A DNA stretch of 64,000 nt from Lacrimispora defluvii (GTDB lineage: Bacteria > Bacillota > Clostridia > Lachnospirales > Lachnospiraceae), in assembly GCA_013036995.1 (NCBI GenBank), contig JAAOXG010000039.1, positions 210,468-274,467 on the forward strand, read 5' to 3'. The position numbers and the translations under genes were made by a program. Below, piece after piece: positions 17,445 to 24,711 of this stretch (its first letter is position 1; every line of letters starts with the position of its first letter). The notes beneath the pieces are model-generated. The model worked only from the letters and a program-made list of their open reading frames with translations. It did not search any database and was not told the origin of the DNA.

Positions 17445-19490
17445 ATGAGTAAATTAAAAAAGTTTTTTTATTTAAATCTGTTCCTATTGTTATTAACTAC
17501 TCCTGCTGTCACGGTGTTTGCCGATGATTTTACAGGGAATGATGAAAACCGGATTCTTGCGCCGTACTATTTCATAGAAGATGGCGATCCTTCAACAGAC
17601 AAGCTCCCATTGAAGGAAACAGATGTGAAAACAAATATCAACGGTATCATAGCCGAAACTTATGTCACACAAATTTATACCAATGAGGGCCAAAAACCAA
17701 TTAACGCGAAGTATGTTTTTCCTGGTTCAACAAAAGTTGCAGTGCACGGCATGACTATGCAGATAGGCGATGAAATTATAAAGGCAAAAATCAAGGAACA
17801 TGTGGAAGCAAAGCAGGAATTTGAAGAAGCAAAAACGGAAGGCAAAAGCGCTTCTTTGCTGGAGCAGGATCGTCCCAATGTCTTTACTATGAATGTAGCA
17901 AACATCATGCCAGGTGATATTGTTAAAGTGGAACTGCATTACACGGAAACAATCACCTCAACCGATGGTAAATATGAGTTTGTTTTTCCAACGGTGGTTG
18001 GACCAAGGTACGTAAGCAAAACAGCTGACCCGTCAGATGACCGCAATGCTTTTACAGAAAGTCCATATCTCAAAGACGGCAAAACACCTCCCGGCAGTTA
18101 TAACATAACGGTTAATTTAACTTCTGCGGTTCCGATTTCCAATGTTAATTGCCAGTCACATAAAATTGTAACAGAGATTGACAACAACAAGGCACTCATC
18201 ACTTTGGAGAACCCAAAAGAATACGCTGGTAATCGTGATTTTATCCTTAATTATTCTCTTAGCGGCAGCGGAATAAGCAGTGGGCTTATGCTTAACAAAG
18301 GGGGCGTTTCTGGAGAAGACACCTCGAAAGAAAACTTTTATATGCTGACAATTCAGCCGCCGGAACGCGTCACGGTAGAGGACATACTTCCCCGCGAATA
18401 TATTTTCGTGTTGGATGTTTCGGGTTCCATGAACGGTTATCCAATTGACACAGCAAAGAATCTAATCGGGAATCTGGTCAGTAAACTTCGCCCCACGGAT
18501 ACTTTTAATGTAATTTTATTTGCCGGCACATCGGCACAAATGTCACCAAAATCATTACCAGCAACCAGTTATAACATTAACCTGGCGCTGGATCTAATAG
18601 AAAAGGAAGAAGGCGGCGGCGGAACGGAGCTTATCCCAGCACTGCAATCCGCCATAAATATTCCTCGAACAAGTAAAGATGTGGCACGCAGCGTCATTAT
18701 TATAACTGATGGCTACATTTCTGAGGAATCGGAAATCTTTGATATCATAGGCAGGAACTTAGGCGAAACAGATTTCTTCTCCTTTGGAATTGGTGATGGT
18801 GTAAACCGCTATTTAATTGAAGGCATTGCAAAAGTGGGGCAGGGGGAAGCGTTTGTTGTAACAGACCCTGCAAAAGCTGATGAAGAAGCCGCAAATTTCC
18901 GCAGCTACATACAATCCCCAATTCTGAGAAACATTAAGGTAACGTATAACGGTTTTGACGCCTACGATGTGGAGCCAAAGAAATTGCCTACACTTTTTGC
19001 TAAAAGACCAATTGTGATGTACGGTAAATGGAAAGGTGAGGCAGAGGGAACCATAGAAATAACAGGGACGAAAGGCAACGGAGAGGCTTACAGGCAGGTA
19101 ATTGAAGTTGCCGGTGCACAGCCTCAGGAAAATAATTCGGCATTACCATACTTATGGGCCCGGGCAAGGGTGGAGCAGCTTATGGATTATGGCACCCTGC
19201 AAGAGGAAAACAGTATGGAACGCGTCAAAAAAGAAGTAACTCAAATCGGACTGGATTACAGCATGCTCACACCGTATACCTCCTTTATTGCTGTTACAGA
19301 ACAGGTTCGCAACACTGGTAATGAGGCCAATGATGTTAATCAGCCGCTTCCACTCCCACTTCATGTTTCAAATAATGCAGTAGGCTCCTACACCAGCGGC
19401 TCTGAGCCGGGAATTGCTGCTGTAATTGTAATCGGAGTATTCACGTTGATGATTGGAGGTGTACGGCGATTAAGGAAACGTGCGTCATGA
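17445..19490 (+). CDS. VIT and VWA domain surface protein, exosortase substrate candidate
   Basis: A 681-residue protein. Signal peptide at residues 1-27, a VIT domain at about 45-190 (AETYVTQIYTNEGQKPINAKYVFP, then EQDRPNVFTMNVANIMPGD), and a VWA domain from about 320 with an intact MIDAS (VLDVSGSM, later TDG). At the C-terminus there is one hydrophobic helix followed by RRLRKRAS, a short sorting-signal-like tail. Its stop overlaps the start of the exosortase gene as ATGA. That coupling strongly suggests the enzyme processes this tail. Start has AAGGGGTG. Confidence 0.88.
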   Translation: MSKLKKFFYLNLFLLLLTTPAVTVFADDFTGNDENRILAPYYFIEDGDPSTDKLPLKETDVKTNINGIIAETYVTQIYTNEGQKPINAKYVFPGSTKVAVHGMTMQIGDEIIKAKIKEHVEAKQEFEEAKTEGKSASLLEQDRPNVFTMNVANIMPGDIVKVELHYTETITSTDGKYEFVFPTVVGPRYVSKTADPSDDRNAFTESPYLKDGKTPPGSYNITVNLTSAVPISNVNCQSHKIVTEIDNNKALITLENPKEYAGNRDFILNYSLSGSGISSGLMLNKGGVSGEDTSKENFYMLTIQPPERVTVEDILPREYIFVLDVSGSMNGYPIDTAKNLIGNLVSKLRPTDTFNVILFAGTSAQMSPKSLPATSYNINLALDLIEKEEGGGGTELIPALQSAINIPRTSKDVARSVIIITDGYISEESEIFDIIGRNLGETDFFSFGIGDGVNRYLIEGIAKVGQGEAFVVTDPAKADEEAANFRSYIQSPILRNIKVTYNGFDAYDVEPKKLPTLFAKRPIVMYGKWKGEAEGTIEITGTKGNGEAYRQVIEVAGAQPQENNSALPYLWARARVEQLMDYGTLQEENSMERVKKEVTQIGLDYSMLTPYTSFIAVTEQVRNTGNEANDVNQPLPLPLHVSNNAVGSYTSGSEPGIAAVIVIGVFTLMIGGVRRLRKRAS

Positions 19491-20062
19491 AGAAACAACA
19501 TTTATTTGGGCTGTATCTCATAGGATTAATTGTTATACTTGGAATAAAATATATTTACAGCAAAGCAGGCTTTGGGGAGCTGGATTTCATCCTGGCTCCT
19601 ACCGCCCGCTGGGTCACATTTCTCAGCGGAATTAATTTTATCAGACAAATGGATGTCGGCTATATAAACCACAGCATACGGTTTATAATCGCGCCAAGTT
19701 GCTCAGGTGTACAGTTTATGTTGATCACATTTGCTGCACTTTTCTTCCCACTGGTTCACAGAATGAATTCAGTAAATAGCGGAGTCTGCTGGTTTTCAGG
19801 CAGTTTCCTATTCTCATTTCCATTCACGGTTTTTGTGAACGGTATCAGGATCGTATTATCAATTTACATTCCAGTTTATTTTAACAAATGGAATATTTAC
19901 GCCGACTGGCTTACCGCCCAACGACTGCATACCATTATTGGAACAGTTGTGTATGTGACAGTGCTGTTGGCTGTATACTACCTGGCAGGTCTGGTTTTAA
20001 GTTCAAATGTAATAATATCACCTGATATGCATGGTATATTTTCTAGTAAGGTAATATTATAA
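19487..20062 (+). CDS. xrtK: exosortase, XrtK-like, ends at internal TAA
   Basis: A 191-residue polytopic membrane protein with the exosortase catalytic set: Cys72 in APSCSGVQF, Arg121 in VNGIRIVLS and His148 in QRLHTIIG. These transpeptidase-like proteases cut C-terminal sorting tails. The gene overlaps the VIT-VWA gene by 4 nt, a one-enzyme, one-substrate arrangement like exosortase K. The frame stops at TAA (20060-20062), but the same frame then runs on for 65 codons. All three catalytic residues precede the stop, so the short form may still fold, though it lacks two predicted helices. The K subclass is from memory. Confidence 0.8.
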   Translation: MKKQHLFGLYLIGLIVILGIKYIYSKAGFGELDFILAPTARWVTFLSGINFIRQMDVGYINHSIRFIIAPSCSGVQFMLITFAALFFPLVHRMNSVNSGVCWFSGSFLFSFPFTVFVNGIRIVLSIYIPVYFNKWNIYADWLTAQRLHTIIGTVVYVTVLLAVYYLAGLVLSSNVIISPDMHGIFSSKVIL

Positions 20063-20260
20063 ATAGCTAATCGCATTGTACCTCCAATACTTTGCTATTT
20101 TTTCATTGTGCTTATCATTCCTTTGATTCACAATGCACGTCAGAATGACCTTAAGAAATTTGGGGAATATGCTTTATTAATAACTTCAGTATGCTTTGCT
20201 TTGATACTTTTATCTTTTATTGTATATACGGTTCAGGATCATTTTAGTGGAAAGCAGTAG
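20063..20260 (+). pseudogene. in-frame C-terminal continuation of the exosortase
   Basis: After the TAA, the same frame has 65 sense codons ending in TAG at 20258-20260. They encode two clear membrane helices (CYFFIVLIIPLIHNA and YALLITSVCFALILLSFIVY), as expected for the end of this exosortase class. There is no start codon or ribosome binding site of its own. The simplest reading is a nonsense mutation in a gene of about 257 codons; stop readthrough or a sequencing error are alternatives. Confidence 0.7.
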
Positions 20261-20303
20261 AAATGGGATACCATTAAGGAATCTGGTCTTATTAATTAGA
20301 TAT

Positions 20304-20335
20304 TAAAATAGCAGCATATTTCAGCTGCTATTTTA
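20304..20335. terminator. hairpin between convergent genes
   Basis: TAAAATAGCAGC (20304-20315) pairs perfectly with 20324-20335 around an 8-nt loop. Symmetric flanks allow termination in either direction; it overlaps the stop codon of the minus-strand pseudogene. Confidence 0.65.
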
Positions 20336-20930
20336 GTTTCTTATAATTTGATTCTGTACAAGTCGTAAGAACAATTTTTTGGGTATTATCATTCAGGGAA
20401 TCATGTATGGCATTTTCTCCGCCACGGCGTTTTGTAGTATCAATCCCCAACAGCTTTCCAAGGTTACCACCGAAAATCTTACGTTTATCCTCATCGGAAA
20501 GGGGCAGGTATCCATATTTCCACTGCTGTTCCTCAGGAATCTGAAAATCTAGCAGACCCAAAGAAGCTGCTCCGATTTGTGCACCATAACCGGCACTGTC
20601 TGTTCCCCAGATAATCCTGTCCGGACCAACAAAACGGATCGCCTCTCCAAGAATATGTGCAAATTTGTACGGAGCAGTCAGCGCCCAAGGCACCAGCAGA
20701 CTCAGACACAAATAAACATTGGGATGGCCAAGTGCAACCATATTCAGTGCGTCAGTGTACGGATAACCCATGTGAAATGCAACAATCTTCAGTCCTGGAA
20801 AATCCCGGGCTACATCATCAAGCTGGGTCGGATGGCAGTATTTGCTCTTGCCAGGGGGAACCCAGGAAAATCCGGTATGCATACACAAAACCGCGCCCAG
20901 TTCTTCGGCCCGTTTTTGAATTGCTGGAAG
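20328..20930 (-). pseudogene. amidohydrolase-2 family protein, 5'-truncated
   Basis: Only the C-terminal half of a TIM-barrel metal-dependent hydrolase is left. Recognisable parts are LCMHTGFSW, LKIVAFHMGYPY and the metal-site region RIIWGTDSAGYG. An ATG at 20888 is open, but the family sequence continues upstream of it in the same frame (IQKRAEELGAVLCMH), so this is not the true start. The N-terminal HxH metal site and some 130 residues are missing. The frame runs directly into a plus-strand TetR sequence near 20905-20940. A head-to-head deletion is the best explanation. Confidence 0.8.
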
Positions 20931-21445
20931 AAAAGCGTTTTGAGGATATCACCGTCAATGAGCTCTGTGACCGGGCAATGATACGGAGAGCTACATTTTA
21001 CAAGCATTTTGGAGACAAATATGAGTTTTTCACCTTTATTATCCGTGAAATTCAGGCGGAGTTTGATCAGGAAATCGCAGGCAGTCTGGACACTGACATG
21101 CCGATTGATTTTTATATCACCATTGTCCGCCGCGTCATAATATTTTTCACCGAAAGGAAGAAGCTCATCCAATCTGTGCTAAAGAGTGAATGTTTTCCGT
21201 CTTTACTTCGAATTCTTTCGGAGCAGGTTGAATTTGATATCCTTCAAAAACTGAAAGAAGATGCTGAAAAGGGGTATAAGCTCATTGCTGATCCAGAGGT
21301 TATGGCACATTTTTTTACCGGTGCCATCCTTGAAACTTTACAGTGGTGGTTAACTCTTAAAAAACCAATTTCTCTGGAAAGCGTTGAGAGGCAAATCGTG
21401 GATATGATGAAAGCGGTCTATCTGTCGGCTAATGCTGATATCTAG
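20905..21445 (+). pseudogene. TetR-family regulator, 5'-truncated
   Basis: From FELLEEKRFEDITVNELC the frame is a typical TetR: HTH (CDRAMIRRATFYKHFGDKYEFF) and a C-terminal ligand domain of about 120 residues. The expected first 15-20 residues and start codon are gone. The open frame to the left (from 20657) is only the antisense of the amidohydrolase. So the promoter, start and operator were lost with the same deletion. If the chimera is translated it would carry a foreign N-terminus. It overlaps the convergent crotonase end by 4 nt. Confidence 0.8.
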
Positions 21446-22284
21446 GTTCCGGAGTTATTCTTCTGAAAACGATCCCTTATTTTCATCAGTCTCTCATAAG
21501 TACCCTCTTCATCAATAGCCAGGTCATACATTTGGTGTGCAAGTTGGAATCCCTGATCTCTGACAAGGGCTTTTTTCCATGGACGGGACAAGATCGAATG
21601 AGTCAGATGTCTTGCAGACCGGGGAGCCTGCATTATCATCTCTGCAAGTTCCCACGCGCGGGGAAGAAGCATTTCATCAGGCAGTACCTCACTTACAATA
21701 CCCAGGTCTGTTGCCACCTGTGCATTTATGTTCATGCCCGTATATGCGCAATATGCCGCTCTCTTAATCCCTGTTAAATTTTGAAGCGCTAATACAATCC
21801 CATCACCAGGAGACACACCTCCCAGATAATGCGCATCGAAAAAATTAGTGTCTTCGGCACAAATTGTAATATCACATAAAGTTCCCATTTGCCAGTGTGA
21901 TCCTGTACCATTGATCACCCCAATTGTGGGAATATCCATGCAAAAGATCATATTTTCAATCATTCTCAATGATTCCTGATACATCTCCAGTTTACGGTTC
22001 TTCTGCCAGTCCATGAATTTTGTTTTCCAGATTTCAGGGTTTGCTACCTGCCATTTATCTCCCGTTCCGGTAAGAATCATTACTTCGTTTTCAGGATCAC
22101 GGCCAATATCAGACCATGCATTCCCATATGCAGTCAGCACTGGCCAGTCAAATTGAAGTGATTCCCCCCGTGTGTGCATACGTACTTCCAATATGCCGTT
22201 ACGGCGGGTCATTAAAAGCAGGTCTTTGTACTTTTCCGAGTATTCTTCGAATTTTGTAGGTCCTGCCATACATTGCTCTGACAT
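21442..22284 (-). CDS. crotonase-family hydrolase, 6-oxocamphor-hydrolase-like (copy 1)
   Basis: A 280-residue crotonase-fold protein. Features are EEYSEKYKDLLLMTRRNGIL, the first oxyanion region MILTGTGDKWQ, IGVINGTGSHWQ (second oxyanion loop), and FDAHYLGGVSPGDG followed by SEVLPDEMLLPRAWELA. This set matches my memory of 6-oxocamphor hydrolase, a C-C bond hydrolase of cyclic beta-diketones, more than enoyl-CoA hydratases. A neighbour 115 bp upstream is a close paralogue. The start has GGAGG. Substrate is not known; a ring-opening role is inference. Confidence 0.8.
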   Translation of the reverse strand: MSEQCMAGPTKFEEYSEKYKDLLLMTRRNGILEVRMHTRGESLQFDWPVLTAYGNAWSDIGRDPENEVMILTGTGDKWQVANPEIWKTKFMDWQKNRKLEMYQESLRMIENMIFCMDIPTIGVINGTGSHWQMGTLCDITICAEDTNFFDAHYLGGVSPGDGIVLALQNLTGIKRAAYCAYTGMNINAQVATDLGIVSEVLPDEMLLPRAWELAEMIMQAPRSARHLTHSILSRPWKKALVRDQGFQLAHQMYDLAIDEEGTYERLMKIRDRFQKNNSGT

Positions 22285-22307
22285 TTTAATTCCTCCGATC
22301 TTATAAT

Positions 22308-22315
22308 GGGGGGGG
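22308..22315. repeat. G8 homopolymer before crotonase copy 1
   Basis: Eight G on the plus strand, 23 bp upstream of the crotonase start in the 115-bp gap between the paralogues. On the coding strand it is C8 followed by ATTATAAG, so length changes could alter expression by slippage. Confidence 0.6.
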
Positions 22316-22399
22316 CTGTGTACCCTTGTTACATAAAAAACGGGATAGCCCCTCTGCCATTATTTCATTGCTATGAGTACCGGTTAACTGACAGTGACT

Positions 22400-23230
22400 T
22401 TATTTTCCCATTAAGCGTCCTTTCATTTTCGTCAGTCGTTCAAACGCACCTTCTTCGTCTATGGCCATATCGTACATCTGGTGAGTAAGGTGGAAACCCT
22501 GATCGCTGACTAAGGCTTGTTTCCATGGACGGGATAAAATGGAATGCGTAAGGTGTCTGGTGGAACGAGGTGCCTGCATTATCATCTCTGCTAGTTGCCA
22601 GGCGCGGGGAAGCAGATCTTCACGGGGCAGAACTTCACTGACAATTCCAAGGTCTAACGCTGTCTTTCCATCGATATTTTTACCAGTATATGCGTAGTAT
22701 GCCGCTTTCTTAAAGCCTAACATATTCTGAAGGGTAAGGATCATTCCGTCACCAGGAGGTGTGCCTCCCAGAAAATGGGGATCAAAAAAGTCCGCGTCTT
22801 CTGTGCAAATAGTAATATCACAGAGCGTTGCGATTTCACAGTGGGTTCCCGGTCCATTGATTGCCCCGATTGTGGGGATGTCCAGGCAGAATATCATATT
22901 TTCAAGCAGTCTCAGGGATTCATGATACTGTTCCAGTTTCTTTTGCTTCGGCCAATCCATAAATTTTGTGTTCCAGACATCGGGGTTTCCAACAACCCAT
23001 TTATCTCCTGTTCCAGATATAATCAAAACCTCATTTTCAGGATCACGGCCGATATCTGACCATGCATGAGACCATGCCGTATGGGCTTCCCAATTATGAT
23101 GATAAGGGCCCCCGTTGGTGTGCAGCCGCACTTCAATTATTCCGTCACGACGGGTCATTAATAGAAATTCTTTGTACTTCTCCGAGTACTCTTCAAATTT
23201 TGTTGGTCCTATCATACGTCTCTCTGTCAT
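22400..23230 (-). CDS. crotonase-family hydrolase, 6-oxocamphor-hydrolase-like (copy 2)
   Basis: A 276-residue paralogue of the next gene downstream, sharing the whole frame: EEYSEKYKEFLLMTRRDGII, LIISGTGDKWVVGNPDVW, IGAINGPGTHCEI, FFDPHFLGGTPPGDG and SEVLPREDLLPRAWQLAEM. Differences are concentrated around the active-site loops (GPGTHCE versus GTGSHWQ), which suggests that the pair acts on different substrates or forms a mixed oligomer. The start has AAGGAGG with 7-nt spacing. It lies 28 nt behind the M20 hydrolase gene, in one operon. Confidence 0.82.
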   Translation of the reverse strand: MTERRMIGPTKFEEYSEKYKEFLLMTRRDGIIEVRLHTNGGPYHHNWEAHTAWSHAWSDIGRDPENEVLIISGTGDKWVVGNPDVWNTKFMDWPKQKKLEQYHESLRLLENMIFCLDIPTIGAINGPGTHCEIATLCDITICTEDADFFDPHFLGGTPPGDGMILTLQNMLGFKKAAYYAYTGKNIDGKTALDLGIVSEVLPREDLLPRAWQLAEMIMQAPRSTRHLTHSILSRPWKQALVSDQGFHLTHQMYDMAIDEEGAFERLTKMKGRLMGK

Positions 23231-23258
23231 TTAAATTCCTCCTTGTTTTGTTTAGATA

Positions 23259-24476
23259 TTATCTATTACTTTCAAGCCAGTCTCTGGCGAAAGCAGCGTA
23301 AACAGCAGCCCCTTTGCTAAGCACATCATCCGAAAACCTTACCTTTGGATGGTGCACAGGGTAGCTATAACCTTCTTTGGTATTGCCTGCGTTAATAAAG
23401 ACTGAGGTACTTGGCACAGCTTGTGTTACAAATGAGAAGTCTTCCGATCCCATTAATTTACCACCAGGTATCAATTGTGTCAGATTGATAAAAGAACTGG
23501 TTCCAAACATATCAGTAATCGTTGTTCTCATTTGATCGTTAAGTCCGCTGTCAATTTTCACCTCAGGACAGCCCCTGGTATAAATCACATCTACCTTTGC
23601 ATGAAATGTTTCCCCAATACCAGTAGAAATTTCGTGAATACGGGTTTCAATTTTATCACGCATTACGGCGTTAAATGTGCGTACACTGCCTTTCATTCTG
23701 GCAGTATCGGGAATCACATTGTTTGTACTTCCACCTTCCATCACTCCAATTGTAAGAACCGCACTCTCAATCGGAGAGATTTCACGGCTTATGATACCCT
23801 GCAATGCCAAATGTAGATGAGCAGCTACATTTAACGGATCCACCGCGGCATCGGGCATTGCTCCATGAGCACCTCTTCCGTGTATGACTATTTCGAACCA
23901 GTCTGAAGATGCCGAAATCCCTTTTCCAGACTCAGGAATTACAAATTGCCCCGCAGGAATTGGCATTCCTGACAACACATGGAGCATCATTGCTGCATCC
24001 ACTTTTGGATTTTCCAAAATCCCATTTTCAAGCATCATCTTTGCTCCGTGCAGGGTTTCTTCCCCTGGCTGAAACATTAGTTTGACCGTACCGCAAAGCT
24101 GCTCTTCCTTTTCCTTTAGTATTTCCGCAGCTCCCAGCAACATGGAAGTATGCAGGTCATGACCGCATGCATGCATATTTCCATTCAATGATGCATACGA
24201 AATATCCGCCTCTTCTTTCATTGGCAAACCATCCATATCCGCACGGATTAGGATCACCTTTCCTGGTCGTTGTCCGCCAAGAGTAACCATTAAGCCTGAT
24301 TCTCCCACAGGAGTGGGCGTAAGACCGATTGACTCCAACACCTCTTTTACATAAGCAGTCGTCCTGGGTAAACTCAAATCAAGTTCCGGAATTGCATGAA
24401 GATGATGCCTGTACATAACCAACTTTTCCTGCAGCTGACTGGCCATATTCAAAAAGTCTCCGGTTTTTTCAATCAC
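23259..24476 (-). CDS. M20 family amidohydrolase, IAA-amino-acid-hydrolase-like
   Basis: A 405-residue dinuclear-metal hydrolase. Metal-site motifs are HACGHDLHT near residue 100 and QPGEE; a dimerisation domain follows (WFEIVIHGRGAHGAMPD), and the end has GSEDFSFVTQAVPSTSVFINAG. The family splits N-acyl amino acids and related amides. The start is a GTG at 24476 with AGGAGG 8 nt before it; an upstream GTG at 24485 falls inside that site. It is the first gene of the operon with both crotonases and is read from a consensus promoter. Confidence 0.9.
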   Translation of the reverse strand: MIEKTGDFLNMASQLQEKLVMYRHHLHAIPELDLSLPRTTAYVKEVLESIGLTPTPVGESGLMVTLGGQRPGKVILIRADMDGLPMKEEADISYASLNGNMHACGHDLHTSMLLGAAEILKEKEEQLCGTVKLMFQPGEETLHGAKMMLENGILENPKVDAAMMLHVLSGMPIPAGQFVIPESGKGISASSDWFEIVIHGRGAHGAMPDAAVDPLNVAAHLHLALQGIISREISPIESAVLTIGVMEGGSTNNVIPDTARMKGSVRTFNAVMRDKIETRIHEISTGIGETFHAKVDVIYTRGCPEVKIDSGLNDQMRTTITDMFGTSSFINLTQLIPGGKLMGSEDFSFVTQAVPSTSVFINAGNTKEGYSYPVHHPKVRFSDDVLSKGAAVYAAFARDWLESNR

Positions 24477-24540
24477 AATGAACACCTCCTATCACACAAA
24501 TCAATTTAGCGAAACAACAGAGTGAAATTGCCCGCCTTGT

Positions 24541-24626
24541 ATTTTAAGACATTTTAAGAACACTTTTATTATACTTGTAAGGCCAATCTCTGTCAAGAAC
24601 ATTTTAAGACAATTTAAGAACACTTT
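24541..24626. repeat. pair of 26-bp direct repeats, probable operators
   Basis: 24541-24566 and 24601-24626 differ at one base and lie exactly 60 bp apart. Each holds two TTTAAGA units 10 bp apart. One covers the start-site region of the leftward promoter, the other lies just upstream of its -35 box. They are the natural binding sites for the divergent regulator at 24712. Confidence 0.75.
24568..24596 (-). promoter_or_regulatory. consensus promoter of the M20-crotonase operon
   Basis: On the minus strand TTGACA (24591-24596) is 17 nt from TATAAT (24568-24573), a perfect sigma-A match, set between the two 26-bp repeats. Confidence 0.85.
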
Positions 24627-24632
24627 CCAACA

Positions 24633-24641
24633 CCCCCCCCC
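24633..24641. repeat. C9 homopolymer between operator and regulator promoter
   Basis: Nine C, starting 7 bp after the second 26-bp repeat and ending 5 bp before the regulator's -35 box. Slippage would shift the operator relative to this promoter. Confidence 0.7.
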
Positions 24642-24646
24642 GAAGA

Positions 24647-24675
24647 TTGAAATATCACATTTATTATGATATAAT
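24647..24675 (+). promoter_or_regulatory. promoter of the divergent regulator
   Basis: TTGAAA (24647-24652), 17-nt spacer, TATAAT (24670-24675), then the regulator start 36 bp on with AAAGGA upstream. Confidence 0.75.
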
Positions 24676-24711
24676 TCTTTTCATTGAACTTGTTTATGAA
24701 AGGAATCAACC

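Noticed and set aside
20657..20904. 5' extension of the TetR frame
   Set aside because: It is the antisense of the amidohydrolase coding sequence and has no TetR features.
24541..24626. CRISPR-like repeat
   Set aside because: Only two copies, AT-rich and placed on a promoter; operators explain them better.
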